This document shows, one piece after another, positions 43,311-53,463 of a DNA stretch of 64,000 bases. The DNA comes from an uncultured Ruminococcus sp. Its GTDB lineage: Bacteria > Bacillota > Clostridia > Oscillospirales > Ruminococcaceae. The DNA lies in assembly GCF_934476685.1 (NCBI RefSeq), contig NZ_CAKSNX010000007.1:47063-111062 (forward strand), read 5' to 3'. How positions within the stretch are numbered: position 1 is the stretch's first letter; each line of letters starts with the position of its first letter. The notes below the pieces were generated by a model. It worked only from the letters and a program-made list of their open reading frames with translations. It was not told the DNA's origin and did no database searches. A program made the translations under genes and the position numbers.

Positions 43311-43865
43311 ATGAAAGAAATAAAGAATAAAGCTAAAGAGAAAATGGAAAAGTCTGTTTCCGTAATGCTTTCCGACTTTGCTGCTATCAGAGCAGGCAGA
43401 GCTAACCCTGCTGTTCTCGATAAGGTAAAGGTGGACTATTACGGCGCACCAACTCCTATCAATCAGATGGCTGCTATCTCAGTAGCTGAGGCAAGAATAC
43501 TTGTTATCTCACCTTGGGATAAGACAACTCTTAAGCCTATCGAAAAGGCTATACAGGCTTCTGATATAGGTATCAATCCGCAGAACGACGGTCAGACTAT
43601 CAGACTTATCTTCCCACAGCTCACTGAGGAAAGACGTAAGGAGATCGTTAAGGACGTAAAGAAGGGCGGAGAAGAGTGCAAGGTAGCTATCCGTTCTATC
43701 AGACGTGACGCTATTGAAAAGATAAAGGCTCTCAAGAAGAATAACGAGATCACAGAGGACGAAATGAAGGACGGCGAGGACGATATCCAGAAGCTGACCG
43801 ATAAGTTCGTTAAGGAAGTTGACGGTCACGTTGCAGATAAAGAGAAAGAGATCCTCTCTATCTGA
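43311..43865 (+). CDS. frr: Ribosome recycling factor
   Basis: Splits post-termination ribosomes together with EF-G. 184 residues, usual length. The segments LSDFAAIRAGRANPAVLDKVKV (start of the three-helix bundle, near 20-41), LVISPWDKTTLKPIEKAI near 64 and LTEERRKEIVKDVKK near 105 are diagnostic. AAAGGA precedes ATG. It lies between pyrH and uppS. Confidence 0.98.
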   Translation: MKEIKNKAKEKMEKSVSVMLSDFAAIRAGRANPAVLDKVKVDYYGAPTPINQMAAISVAEARILVISPWDKTTLKPIEKAIQASDIGINPQNDGQTIRLIFPQLTEERRKEIVKDVKKGGEECKVAIRSIRRDAIEKIKALKKNNEITEDEMKDGEDDIQKLTDKFVKEVDGHVADKEKEILSI

Positions 43866-43879
43866 CAAGGGTGCTTGAT

Positions 43880-44617
43880 ATGGCTAATATTGCTAAGAAA
43901 AATACAGCAGCCGTTACAGCTCAGGAAGTTCCCGTTCATGTCGGCGTTATAATGGACGGCAACGGAAGATGGGCGAAAAAGCGTAATCTTCCGAGAAAGT
44001 TCGGTCACAGAGAGGGCGCAAAGAATTTCCGTGCCATTACCCGCCATGCAAAGGCGGTCGGGGTAAAGTATATCACCTTTTATGCTTTTTCTACCGAGAA
44101 CTGGAAACGTCCGAAGGACGAAGTGGACTCAATTATGGAGCTGTTTGAGAAATATCTGGACGAAGTCCGTGACTTTGTGGAGGAGAATATCCGTATCCGC
44201 TTTATAGGCGACAGATCTGCGCTGAGCGAAACCCTCAGAAGAAAAATGGCTGCCGTTGAAGAGGACTCAAAGGATTTTAATGCGATGACACTTGTCCTTG
44301 CCATAAATTACGGCGGGCGTGACGAAATATGTCACAGCGTTCAGCAGATCGCAAAAATGGTAAAGGCGGGGCAGATAGAGCCTGAGGAGATAACTCAGGA
44401 GCTTATCGAGAAGAACCTTTACACGGAGGAGATACCTCCGCTGGATCTTGTTATCAGACCAAGCGGCGAGCAAAGACTGTCTAATTTTATGATATGGCAG
44501 GCGGCTTATGCTGAATTTTACTACACAAATATTCTATGGCCTGATTTTAAAAATGAGGATTTTGACGAAGCTATCAAGGCATACAGCGAGCGCAACAGAC
44601 GTTTCGGCGGTGTTTAA
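43880..44617 (+). CDS. uppS: Isoprenyl (undecaprenyl) diphosphate synthase
   Basis: Condenses IPP onto farnesyl diphosphate to give the C55 carrier of cell-wall synthesis. The ATG at 43880 has AAGGG 8 bases upstream; a GTG at 43871 overlaps that site. 245 residues. Motifs: VGVIMDGNGRWAKKR near 19-33 (with the catalytic Asp), GHREGAKNFRAI near 41, YAFSTENWKRP near 68 and DLVIRPSGEQRLSNFMIWQ near 192. Its product is recycled by UppP at 12 kb. Confidence 0.97.
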   Translation: MANIAKKNTAAVTAQEVPVHVGVIMDGNGRWAKKRNLPRKFGHREGAKNFRAITRHAKAVGVKYITFYAFSTENWKRPKDEVDSIMELFEKYLDEVRDFVEENIRIRFIGDRSALSETLRRKMAAVEEDSKDFNAMTLVLAINYGGRDEICHSVQQIAKMVKAGQIEPEEITQELIEKNLYTEEIPPLDLVIRPSGEQRLSNFMIWQAAYAEFYYTNILWPDFKNEDFDEAIKAYSERNRRFGGV

Positions 44618-44641
44618 AACTTTTTCGGGATCCGGAAGGGA

Positions 44642-45484
44642 ATGGTCAAAAATATGTCAACTCGTATAAAATCAGCGGCAGTTGCCATCGTCATTGCGAT
44701 CATCGCCTTGATTTTACATAACACGTTTATTTTTAATCTTTTTATAGGATTTATATCAGTAGTCGCAGTTTTTGAGATATTCAGAGCGACAGGTATGGAT
44801 AAGTTCAAGTATCAGGCGATCGCCTGCTATGTTTTTGCAGGACTTGATGCATTGATGCCTGTTTTCTATAAGCATGGTCTGCTGTATTTTGTAAGTTACA
44901 GGCTGTATCTCGGACTTTATGTGCTGGCTATGTGCATACTTTACCTGTACGATCACAAAAATTTCAAGTACGATAATTTCTTCTTTATGATGGGTGCTAC
45001 CGTGCTGCTCAGCTATTCATTCGGTACGCTTATCAATATGTCAAATATGGAGGTCGGAGGAGTTTTCCTCATAGTTCTTACCCTTGCAGGAGCTTGGTTG
45101 GCAGACAGCGGAGCATACTTTGTGGGAAGAAAGTTCGGAAAAACTCACCCATGGCCTGAGATAAGCCCGAACAAAACTCTTGAAGGCCTTATCGGGGGAG
45201 TTGTCTGCAACGGCATTTTCCTGCTCATCATAAGCTTTGTGTATGATGTTATCCTTAAGGGGGCGTCGGTGCGCTATGTAATGGTGTTCTTTGCAGGAAT
45301 GGCTTGTGCGCTTATCGGACTTGTGGGCGACCTTACAGCGTCTATGATAAAAAGACAGACAGGCATAAAGGATTACGGCAACATAATGCCGGGTCACGGC
45401 GGAATAATGGACAGATTTGACAGCGTTATTCTTGTCGCTCCGTTTATGTATTACTTGATCTCACAAGGTCTGATACTTAAATAA
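44642..45484 (+). CDS. cdsA: Phosphatidate cytidylyltransferase
   Basis: Makes CDP-diacylglycerol from phosphatidate and CTP. 280 residues with about eight membrane helices. The C-terminal signature GDLTASMIKRQTGIKDYGN near 222-240 followed by GHGGIMDRFDS near 244 is complete, and SPNKTLEG near 175 is the cytidine-binding segment. The start is uncertain between 44642 and 44654; GGAAGGG ends one base before the first. uppS-cdsA-dxr-rseP is a common gene order. Confidence 0.96.
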   Translation: MVKNMSTRIKSAAVAIVIAIIALILHNTFIFNLFIGFISVVAVFEIFRATGMDKFKYQAIACYVFAGLDALMPVFYKHGLLYFVSYRLYLGLYVLAMCILYLYDHKNFKYDNFFFMMGATVLLSYSFGTLINMSNMEVGGVFLIVLTLAGAWLADSGAYFVGRKFGKTHPWPEISPNKTLEGLIGGVVCNGIFLLIISFVYDVILKGASVRYVMVFFAGMACALIGLVGDLTASMIKRQTGIKDYGNIMPGHGGIMDRFDSVILVAPFMYYLISQGLILK

Positions 45485-45501
45485 TTACATATGCTAAACT
45501 G

Positions 45502-45530
45502 GGGGCAGGCTTTTGGGCTTACCCCTTTTA
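45502..45530 (+). terminator. Weak terminator between cdsA and dxr
   Basis: A stem GGGGCAGGC (45502-45510) with GCTTACCCC (45517-45525), one C-A mismatch and one G-U pair, is followed by four T. Probably partial readthrough into dxr. Confidence 0.45.
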
Positions 45531-45564
45531 AGCGTTATAGAGATTGAAACAGAGGTTTGAAATA

Positions 45565-46719
45565 ATGAAGGTTATCACCGTTTTAGGTTCGACAGGTTCT
45601 ATCGGAACGCAGGCATTGCAGGTGGCTGAAAAGCATAATATTAAAATAAAAGCCCTTGCCGCACATTCAAATGCAAAGCTGCTCGCACAGCAGGCGGAGA
45701 AGTTCGGCGCTGAATATGTCTGCATTTTTGATGAGAATAAAAAGCAGGAGCTTTCGGCATATCTTAACGGTTCAAAGGCAACAATACTTACAGGTATGGA
45801 GGGGTTAAAGACTATCGCCGCTCTGGACGGAGTTGATATTATGCTCAATTCCGTTGTGGGAATGGTCGGTCTTGTACCTACGCTGACGGCTATCGAAAAG
45901 GGAACGGATATCGCTCTTGCAAACAAGGAAACTCTTGTGGCAGGCGGCGAGCTGGTTATAAACAGCGCAAAGGAAAAGGGCGTGAAGATATATCCTGTGG
46001 ACAGCGAACATTCAGCTATCTTTCAGGCTCTTCAGGGAAATTCGATGAACAGGATAAGGAGCATTATCCTTACCGCATCGGGCGGACCTTTTTTCGGAAA
46101 AACTAAGGAAGAGCTGAAAAATGTTACAGTAGAGCAGGCGCTTGCACACCCGAACTGGTCCATGGGCAGTAAAATAACTATTGATTCCGCTACGCTTATG
46201 AACAAGGGACTGGAATTTATCGAGGCTATGTGGCTGTTTGATCTGAAACCTGAACAGATAGAGATAGTAGTCCATAGGGAAAGTGTTGTTCATTCGGCGG
46301 TAGAGTATGAGGATAATTCGGTCATTGCACAGCTTGGCGTACCGGATATGAAGATACCTATCCAGTATGCGCTGCTTTACCCTGAAAGGGTCGAATGCCC
46401 GACAAAGCATCTTTCGCTAACGGACTATGGAAAACTCAGTTTTATGAAACCCGATTATGAAACTTTCGACTGCCTTACAGCCTGCATAAAGGCTGTTACC
46501 ATAGGCGGAACGCTCCCTGCGGCGGTGAACGGAGCGAATGAGGAGGCTGTTGCAGCTTTCCTTGCAGGAAAAATAGGATTTTTAAGGATAGGCGAACTGG
46601 TTACGGAGGTCGCTGAGAATACAGAAAGAAAAGATATAACCTGCGTTGACGATATACTTTCAGCAGACGCAGAGGCGAGAAACTATGTGAAAAAGAAAAT
46701 AGAGGCAGCATTATCGTAA
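45565..46719 (+). CDS. dxr: 1-deoxy-D-xylulose-5-phosphate reductoisomerase
   Basis: Converts DXP to MEP with NADPH, the first committed MEP-pathway step and the fosmidomycin target. The ATG at 45565 has AGAGG 9 bases upstream and gives the standard start MKVITVLGSTGSIG. 384 residues. Motifs: ANKETLVAGGELV near 117, PVDSEHSAIFQAL near 141 (metal and substrate site), LTASGGPF near 166, HPNWSMGSKITIDSATLMNKG near 192. ispG and ispH of the same pathway are also in the window. Confidence 0.98.
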   Translation: MKVITVLGSTGSIGTQALQVAEKHNIKIKALAAHSNAKLLAQQAEKFGAEYVCIFDENKKQELSAYLNGSKATILTGMEGLKTIAALDGVDIMLNSVVGMVGLVPTLTAIEKGTDIALANKETLVAGGELVINSAKEKGVKIYPVDSEHSAIFQALQGNSMNRIRSIILTASGGPFFGKTKEELKNVTVEQALAHPNWSMGSKITIDSATLMNKGLEFIEAMWLFDLKPEQIEIVVHRESVVHSAVEYEDNSVIAQLGVPDMKIPIQYALLYPERVECPTKHLSLTDYGKLSFMKPDYETFDCLTACIKAVTIGGTLPAAVNGANEEAVAAFLAGKIGFLRIGELVTEVAENTERKDITCVDDILSADAEARNYVKKKIEAALS

Positions 46720-46736
46720 GCATAGAAAGGCATTTT

Positions 46737-47777
46737 ATGAGTATTATTATTGCGATCATAATTTTTGGTCTTATTATCATCATTCATGAGCTTGGTCACT
46801 TTATTGCGGCAAAGGCTAACGGTGTAAAGGTGAACGAGTTCGCTATCGGAATGGGTCCTGCGATCTTAAAAAAGCAGAAAGGCGAAACCCTTTATGCCCT
46901 TAGACTTCTCCCGATAGGCGGCTACTGCGCTATGGAGGGTGAGGACAACGGCAGTGAGGACGGCAGAGCTTTCTGCAACAAGGCTGTATGGAGAAGGATA
47001 ATTATCGTTGTGGCAGGAGTATGCATGAACCTTATCTTAGGTCTGATAATCCTTATTATCCACACTGCCTGCTCTGACGCTATCGTTACTACGACTATTT
47101 CAAAGTTTGAGGATAATGCTGTGAGCCACAGCACTGGTCTTGAAGTCGGTGATAAGATCATACGCATAAACGGCATGAGGATATTTACATCTATGGATAT
47201 GTCCTACCAGTTCACAAATGACAGCGACGGTATTTATGATATGGTGGTCGAGCGTGACGGACAGAAAGTCGAGCTTAAAGACGTTCAGCTTGAAATGCAA
47301 GATGATGTTATCCATTACGATTTCTGGGTAGCACCGGGCAAGGTAACGGCAGGCTCTGTCGTTACGCAGGCTTTCAAGCAGACTGCAACTGACGCAAGGC
47401 TTATCTACATTTCTCTTGCAGATATGATAAAGGGAAAATATTCACTTAAAGATATGAGCGGTCCTGTGGGAATAGTTGATTCTATCGGTTCGGTCATAGA
47501 CAGCGAAACTGATGAGGAAACAGGAAAAGTGGACTGGAGCGCACTTTCAGATACGATAATGTCGCTTTCAGCCTTTATCACGATCAATGTTGGAATTTTC
47601 AATCTGCTGCCGCTGCCTGCACTTGACGGCGGAAGGCTAGTGTTCCTTATTATCGAGGGAATAAGAAGAAAACCTGTTCCGCCCGAAAAAGAGGGACTTG
47701 TGCATACTGTGGGACTGCTTGCGCTGTTTGCGCTTATGATAGTCATTACGGTCAGCGATATTTTAAAGCTTATATAG
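46737..47777 (+). CDS. rseP: RIP metalloprotease RseP (site-2 protease family)
   Basis: Intramembrane zinc protease that cleaves anti-sigma factors or signal-peptide remnants; Bacillus RasP is the relative. 346 residues. The zinc motif HELGH lies in the first helix (residues 17-21), a single PDZ-like domain spans about 115-190 (GLEVGDKIIRINGMRI), and the second catalytic motif NLLPLPALDGGRLVF lies near 288. Fits the usual dxr-rseP-ispG order. AAAGG precedes ATG. Confidence 0.96.
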   Translation: MSIIIAIIIFGLIIIIHELGHFIAAKANGVKVNEFAIGMGPAILKKQKGETLYALRLLPIGGYCAMEGEDNGSEDGRAFCNKAVWRRIIIVVAGVCMNLILGLIILIIHTACSDAIVTTTISKFEDNAVSHSTGLEVGDKIIRINGMRIFTSMDMSYQFTNDSDGIYDMVVERDGQKVELKDVQLEMQDDVIHYDFWVAPGKVTAGSVVTQAFKQTATDARLIYISLADMIKGKYSLKDMSGPVGIVDSIGSVIDSETDEETGKVDWSALSDTIMSLSAFITINVGIFNLLPLPALDGGRLVFLIIEGIRRKPVPPEKEGLVHTVGLLALFALMIVITVSDILKLI

Positions 47778-47819
47778 AAATGGAGGACAGCCTGACTTTT
47801 CAATATCTCAGGCATACAT

Positions 47820-48857
47820 ATGAGAAATGTTAAACCAGTAAGGGTAGGAGGACTTACCCTTGACGGACAGAAAATATATATCCAGTCAATGCTGAACGTT
47901 CCCTCGACCGATATAGAGGGTTCTGTAAAGCAGGCTGTTGAACTTGAAAAAGCAGGCTGCGAGATAGTCAGAGCGGCTATACCCGATATGGCTGCGGTAA
48001 AGCTTATCCCTGCAATAAAGGAAAAGATATCTATACCGCTTGTTGCGGATATCCATTTCGACTATCGTCTTGCTATTGCTGCGGCGCAGGCAGGCATAGA
48101 CAAGATAAGGATAAATCCCGGAAATATAGGTGATATCGAAAGAGTAAAAGCTGTTGTGAAAGAATGTCAGAGCAGAAATATCCCTATAAGAATAGGTGTG
48201 AACGGCGGATCGCTTGAAAAGGATCTGCTTGAAAAGTATAAAAGTCCTTGCGCAGACGCACTTGTGGAAAGCGCAATGCGCCATGTTAAGATATTGGAAC
48301 AGTGCGATTTTGACGATATCGTTATCTCTATTAAATCGTCCAACGTTATCACAATGATAAATGCATACAGAAAGCTTGCGGGACTTTGCAGCTATCCGCT
48401 CCATCTCGGTGTTACTGAGGCCGGAACAGAGCGTATGGGCATAATCAAGTCCGCAGCGGGAATAGGTTCGCTGTTGGCGGACGGCATAGGCGAAACTATC
48501 AGAGTTTCCCTTACAGACAGCCCCGTTAAGGAAATATATGCCGCTAAGGATATACTGAAAGCACTTGGCAAGGGCAGAGGTCCGCAGGTAATATCCTGCC
48601 CGACTTGCGGAAGAACGAGGATAGATCTTATAGGTCTTGCATCAAAGGTCGAAGAGGCTGTAAGGGATATCGACAAGGATATAAAGATCGCAGTTATGGG
48701 CTGCGTAGTCAACGGAATAGGAGAGGCAGGCGAGGCTGATATAGGCATTGCAGGCGGAAACGGCTGTGCAGTTCTTTTCAGCAAGGGAAAACAGCTCCGC
48801 AGAGTGAGCGAGGAAGAGGCTCTTGACGCACTTCTGGAGGAAATTGATAAACTGTAA
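47820..48857 (+). CDS. ispG: 4-hydroxy-3-methylbut-2-enyl diphosphate synthase
   Basis: 4Fe-4S enzyme converting MEcPP to HMBPP, the penultimate MEP-pathway step. 345 residues: a TIM-barrel domain (PLVADIHFDYRLAIAA near 62, RINPGNIGD near 85) and a C-terminal cluster domain with the Cys ligands in ISCPTCGRTR (near 259-268) and VMGCVVNGIGEAGEADIGIAGG (near 293). The ribosome site GGAGG lies some 40 bases upstream, too far; the site actually used is unclear. Only 22 bases separate it from polC. Confidence 0.96.
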   Translation: MRNVKPVRVGGLTLDGQKIYIQSMLNVPSTDIEGSVKQAVELEKAGCEIVRAAIPDMAAVKLIPAIKEKISIPLVADIHFDYRLAIAAAQAGIDKIRINPGNIGDIERVKAVVKECQSRNIPIRIGVNGGSLEKDLLEKYKSPCADALVESAMRHVKILEQCDFDDIVISIKSSNVITMINAYRKLAGLCSYPLHLGVTEAGTERMGIIKSAAGIGSLLADGIGETIRVSLTDSPVKEIYAAKDILKALGKGRGPQVISCPTCGRTRIDLIGLASKVEEAVRDIDKDIKIAVMGCVVNGIGEAGEADIGIAGGNGCAVLFSKGKQLRRVSEEEALDALLEEIDKL

Positions 48858-48879
48858 ACTTAGGCAGAAGGATTGAGTA

Positions 48880-51800
48880 ATGAACACATATACGATCGGA
48901 ACTTTTTTTGATGAATATAAGGAGCATATTCCGACTGAAATAGAAAACGGCAGGATACTTAAGCTGCTTTTCGGAGAAAATCATCTTTCAATGGAAGTAG
49001 TGGCGGCTTTTGACGATACTGTTAGCTATGATAACATAATACTGTTTCAGGGACGTATGAAAAAGGCACTCAGCATAGACAATTTCGTGCTGACGCCGAA
49101 ATTCACTCCCGATAAGCTCAGCGGCGGATATTTTGCGGATATATGCAAATTTTTAAAGAGCAGATTTCCTTTTGTCAACGGATTTCTTGATAATGCAGAC
49201 GTTACATATTCGGACGGAGTTTTCAAGGCTGTGCTTAAACACGGTGGACTTGAACTGCTGAAAAAAGCGGGGATATACTCTGCTTTTTCAACTGTGGTAT
49301 ACGAACTCTTTTCCGTAAAGGCGGAAATTGAGTTTGACGGAGTGCTTGTGACGGATATGGAGGAGCATAGAAAGCAGCAGGAGGAATTTCTCCGATCAAT
49401 GCCTCTGCCTGATATCTCCCAGTCTGAGCCAAGCCGTCAGGTCACATCTGTTACAGACTCAAACGGACAGACCACAAATGTTGAATTCAGAACGGCAAGC
49501 GTTGATTTTACAAGGCTGTCGCTGCTGTGCGACAATGCTATGGTGCTGAAAGGCGGACCGATAAGTTCGTCGGAGCGTGTTGTAAGTATGGCAAGCCTGC
49601 CTGTGGATAATGAGACGGCTGAAAATTTTAGCGGAAATGTTACTGTCTGGGGAGATATCTTCCAGATAGAAACCAAGGAAACAAAGAACGGTGCGCTTAT
49701 CGCCATAATGTATTTCACCGACTATACGTCATCTTATGCCCTCAAGCTGATAGGTTCGGCTAAGACAGGTAAGTATATAAGACTGACCAAAACGCACCTT
49801 GAAGCAATGTTGGAGCATATGAAAAAGGGCAAGACGATACTTGTCAGCGGTATGGTCGAGGCGGATCAGTTTGACGGAACATACATCAACCCTGACAACA
49901 TCATGCTCGTCAAGAGAGAGCTTGAAAAGGATACAAGCGAGGAGAAGCGTGTAGAGCTGCACTGCCATACAAATATGTCGATGATGGACGCTCTTACATC
50001 GGCGGACAAGCTGGTAGAGAGAGCATATTCTTGGGGACATAAGGCTTTGGCTATCACAGACCACGGAGTTGTTCAGGGATATCCGGAAGCAGGCGGAAAG
50101 TGTCTTGACATAAGAAAAAGCGGAGGAGATTTTAAGATCCTTTACGGAGTTGAGGCATATGAAGTCAACAACGATGCGAGGATATTCAAGGGAGTTGACA
50201 AGAGAGAACTGACGGACGAGATAATCGTGTTCGATCTTGAAACTACGGGAACAAATCCTCAGAATGACAGAATGATAGAGATCGGCGCAGTTAAGATCCG
50301 TGACCTTGAAGTCGTTGACAGGTTCGATATGTTTGTCAATCCCGAAAGAGAGATACCTGAGTTCAATGTAAATCTTACTGGCATAACGGACGAAATGGTA
50401 AAGGACGCAGATGATGAGGAAACTGCACTGAAAAAGTTCATTGCATTCTGCGGAGAAAACCCATGCTTTGTTGCCCATAATGCAAATTTCGATACCGGAT
50501 TTATTGCGGCTGCCGCTGAAAGGCATAATATAAAATTCAAATTTTCAAGTATAGATACAGTACCAATGTCGCAGATAATGCTGCCGCAGCTGGAAAAGCA
50601 TAAGCTCAACTATGTTGCAGAGCATTTCGGTCTTGGCGACTTCAATCATCACCGTGGCTGTGATGATGCGGAAGTGCTGGCGCATATTTTTATAAATCTT
50701 TCTAAAATGCTTATGGAGCAGTATCCGCTGCTGCTTATAACGGTGGATATGCTCAACGGTCTGCTTGCAAGCACCGAACACGTTCGTGATGACAAGAACG
50801 TTTATCACCAGATCATACTGGTAAGAAATAATATAGGTCTGAAAAATCTTTACAGGCTTATATCCGATTCTAACCTTATTTATTATAAGCGCAGACCGAG
50901 AATACCTAAGTCGGAGCTTATAAAATATCGTGAGGGACTTATCCTCGGAAGCGCCTGTGAAAGAGGAGAGGTCATTCAGGCATACTTAGAGGGCAAATCT
51001 CATGAATACATAAAGCAGATAGCAAGCTTCTATGACTATCTTGAGATACAGCCGGACGGCAATAATATGTTTATGCTGACCTCAGAAAAGCCGCCTTATG
51101 ACAGGATACATACTATCGAGGACGTAAAGGACATAAACAGGTTTATCGTGCGCCTTGGCGAAGAGCTTGGGATACCTGTGTGCGCTACGGGTGACGTGCA
51201 TTTCCTTAACAAGGGCGACGCAAAGTTCCGTGCTATTATACAGGCTTCAATGGGATTTTCCGACTGCGATAATCAAGCGCCGCTTTACTTAAAGACTACA
51301 AATCAGATGTTGGAGGAGCTTTCCTATCTTGGTGAGGAAAAGGCGAAAGAGGTTGTTATCACCAATACAAATGCGGTTGCGGATATGATAGACCCCGATC
51401 TGAAAGCATTTCCGAACGGAACATATACCCCGTTCATCGAGGGTGCGGTGTATGAGCTGCAGATAATCTGCTGGAGAAAGGCTTGCTCTATCTACGGCGA
51501 CTGCGACCCTATGACAATAGAAGTCCCAGAAGGGGAGGACGTGAAGGTCGATGAGTATTTCAAGGGGCATATACCTGACCTTGTTTACAATCGTCTGAAA
51601 AGAGAGCTTGACTCTATTATAAAACACGGCTTTGCGGTTCTGTACATGATCTCGCAGAAGCTTGTGGCAAACTCAAATGAAAACGGCTATCAGGTCGGTT
51701 CGAGAGGTTCGGTAGGTTCATCTTTCGTTGCGTCTATGTCGGGTATCTCGGAGGTAAACCCGCTTGTGCCGCACTATATATGTCCGAAATGTCACCATTC

Positions 51801-53379
51801 GGAATTTTTTGAAAAAGGCGAAGTCGGTTCAGGCTTTGACCTGCCGCCGAAAAAATGTCCCGAATGCGGTGAAGAGATGCACCGTGACGGCCATGACATA
51901 CCGTTTGAAACGTTCCTCGGATTTGACGGAGATAAAGCGCCTGATATCGACCTTAACTTCTCAGGCGACTATCAGTCAAAAGCTCATAAGTACACAGAAG
52001 AGCTTTTCGGTCAGGACCACGTTTTCAAGGCGGGTACTATCGGTAAGGTCGCAGATAAGACCGCATATGGCTACGTTGTAAAATATATGGAAGAACGAAA
52101 CAAGACCGCTCACAAGGCTGAGATACAACGGCTTATAAACGGCTGTCTTGATATCAAGAGGACGACCTCTCAGCACCCAGGCGGAATGGTAGTTATCCCT
52201 AGTGATTATGAGGTGTATGACTTCACCCCTGTTCAGCACCCTGCCGAAAAATTCGATTCGGATATGGTAACGACGCACTTTGACTTCCATTCGCTCCATG
52301 ATACGATACTTAAACTTGACGAACTCGGACACGATGTACCGACGATGTATAAATATCTGGAAGATATGACAGGACTGGATATCAACAAATGCCCCATGTC
52401 AGATCCGTTGGTATATTCACTGTTCACCTCTCCTGAAGCGCTTGGCGTTAAGGAAGAGGATATAATGTGTAAGACCGGAACGCTTGGTATCCCTGAAATG
52501 GGTACGCCTTTCGTTCGTCAGATGCTGCTCGACTGTCAGCCGAAGAACTTCTCCGACCTGTTGCAGATATCGGGACTTTCCCACGGTACAGACGTATGGC
52601 TGGGCAATGCGCAGGAGCTTATTGCAAACGGAACTTGTGATATCTCCAACGTTATCGGTACTCGTGACAGTATTATGACATATCTGCTTCACCATGACGT
52701 AGAGCCTAAGCTGTCATTCAAGATAATGGAGATCACCCGTAAGGGTAAAGCGCCTAAGCTGCTGACAGAAGAGATGAAGCAGACTATGAGGGATCATAAC
52801 GTGCCTGAGTGGTATATAGATTCCTGTCTGAAAATAAAATATATGTTCCCGAAAGCTCACGCTGCGGCTTACGTTACGGCTGCCATAAGACTTTGCTGGT
52901 TCAAGGTGCATGAACCCCTTGCGTTCTATGCGACCTATTTCACAGTTCGTGGCGAGGACTTTGACGCTGAAACGGCGGTCAAGGGCGTATATATGGTGAG
53001 AAATAAGATAGAGGAGATAAACAACAAGCCTAAGGACAAGCGTACGGCAAAGGACGAGGGCGTTAAGGATATGCTTATGCTCACCAATGAAATGCTGTCG
53101 AGAGGATATGATTTCCTGCCGATAGACATAAATAGATCACACGCTTTTATCTATAAGATAGAGGACGGAAAGATACGTCTGCCGTTCTGTTCCATGAACG
53201 GAGTCGGTACTAACGCTGCAATGAATATCTATGAAAAAGCTCAGAAGGGCGACTTTATCTCCATAGAAGAATTTCAGCAGCAGAGCGGTATTTCAAAGAC
53301 GGTAGTCGAGGCGCTTACAAAATCAGGCGCGTTCGGCGATATGCCGCTTTCCAATCAGATATCGCTGTTTAATTTCTAA
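48880..53379 (+). CDS. polC: DNA polymerase III PolC-type, alpha subunit
   Basis: Replicative polymerase of low-GC Gram-positives with built-in proofreading. 1499 residues. N-terminal region and OB fold (about 245-340), PHP domain (VELHCHTNMSMMDAL near 352), inserted DEDD exonuclease (IVFDLETTGTNP near 448, HNANFDTGFIAAAA near 530, HRGCDDAEVLAHI near 591), second PHP part, a zinc finger (CPKCHHSEFF near 967 with CPECGEEM near 991), then the palm with catalytic acids in PDIDLNFSGDYQ near 1018 and the thumb/fingers to the end. It closes the dxr-rseP-ispG-polC run. A weak hairpin (AAGGC TTT GCCTT) follows the stop. Confidence 0.98.
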   Translation: MNTYTIGTFFDEYKEHIPTEIENGRILKLLFGENHLSMEVVAAFDDTVSYDNIILFQGRMKKALSIDNFVLTPKFTPDKLSGGYFADICKFLKSRFPFVNGFLDNADVTYSDGVFKAVLKHGGLELLKKAGIYSAFSTVVYELFSVKAEIEFDGVLVTDMEEHRKQQEEFLRSMPLPDISQSEPSRQVTSVTDSNGQTTNVEFRTASVDFTRLSLLCDNAMVLKGGPISSSERVVSMASLPVDNETAENFSGNVTVWGDIFQIETKETKNGALIAIMYFTDYTSSYALKLIGSAKTGKYIRLTKTHLEAMLEHMKKGKTILVSGMVEADQFDGTYINPDNIMLVKRELEKDTSEEKRVELHCHTNMSMMDALTSADKLVERAYSWGHKALAITDHGVVQGYPEAGGKCLDIRKSGGDFKILYGVEAYEVNNDARIFKGVDKRELTDEIIVFDLETTGTNPQNDRMIEIGAVKIRDLEVVDRFDMFVNPEREIPEFNVNLTGITDEMVKDADDEETALKKFIAFCGENPCFVAHNANFDTGFIAAAAERHNIKFKFSSIDTVPMSQIMLPQLEKHKLNYVAEHFGLGDFNHHRGCDDAEVLAHIFINLSKMLMEQYPLLLITVDMLNGLLASTEHVRDDKNVYHQIILVRNNIGLKNLYRLISDSNLIYYKRRPRIPKSELIKYREGLILGSACERGEVIQAYLEGKSHEYIKQIASFYDYLEIQPDGNNMFMLTSEKPPYDRIHTIEDVKDINRFIVRLGEELGIPVCATGDVHFLNKGDAKFRAIIQASMGFSDCDNQAPLYLKTTNQMLEELSYLGEEKAKEVVITNTNAVADMIDPDLKAFPNGTYTPFIEGAVYELQIICWRKACSIYGDCDPMTIEVPEGEDVKVDEYFKGHIPDLVYNRLKRELDSIIKHGFAVLYMISQKLVANSNENGYQVGSRGSVGSSFVASMSGISEVNPLVPHYICPKCHHSEFFEKGEVGSGFDLPPKKCPECGEEMHRDGHDIPFETFLGFDGDKAPDIDLNFSGDYQSKAHKYTEELFGQDHVFKAGTIGKVADKTAYGYVVKYMEERNKTAHKAEIQRLINGCLDIKRTTSQHPGGMVVIPSDYEVYDFTPVQHPAEKFDSDMVTTHFDFHSLHDTILKLDELGHDVPTMYKYLEDMTGLDINKCPMSDPLVYSLFTSPEALGVKEEDIMCKTGTLGIPEMGTPFVRQMLLDCQPKNFSDLLQISGLSHGTDVWLGNAQELIANGTCDISNVIGTRDSIMTYLLHHDVEPKLSFKIMEITRKGKAPKLLTEEMKQTMRDHNVPEWYIDSCLKIKYMFPKAHAAAYVTAAIRLCWFKVHEPLAFYATYFTVRGEDFDAETAVKGVYMVRNKIEEINNKPKDKRTAKDEGVKDMLMLTNEMLSRGYDFLPIDINRSHAFIYKIEDGKIRLPFCSMNGVGTNAAMNIYEKAQKGDFISIEEFQQQSGISKTVVEALTKSGAFGDMPLSNQISLFNF

Positions 53380-53434
53380 GGCTTTGCCTTAACAGTATTT
53401 TTACATTTGAATAGGGTATTTTGCACTAAAATGG

Positions 53435-53463
53435 TTGACAACACTCGTACATTGTGCTAAAAT
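53435..53463 (+). promoter_or_regulatory. SigA-type promoter of the his operon
   Basis: TTGACA (53435-53440), a 17-base spacer and TAAAAT (53458-53463) extended by TGC. The -10 and a copy 40 bases upstream share TTG(C/T)(A/G)CTAAAAT-like bases. The leader is about 60 bases, too short for a T-box. Confidence 0.78.

Noticed and set aside
49729..50526. A 265-codon open frame antisense to polC
   Set aside because: Lies fully within the PolC PHP and exonuclease coding region; no ribosome site and no recognisable domain.
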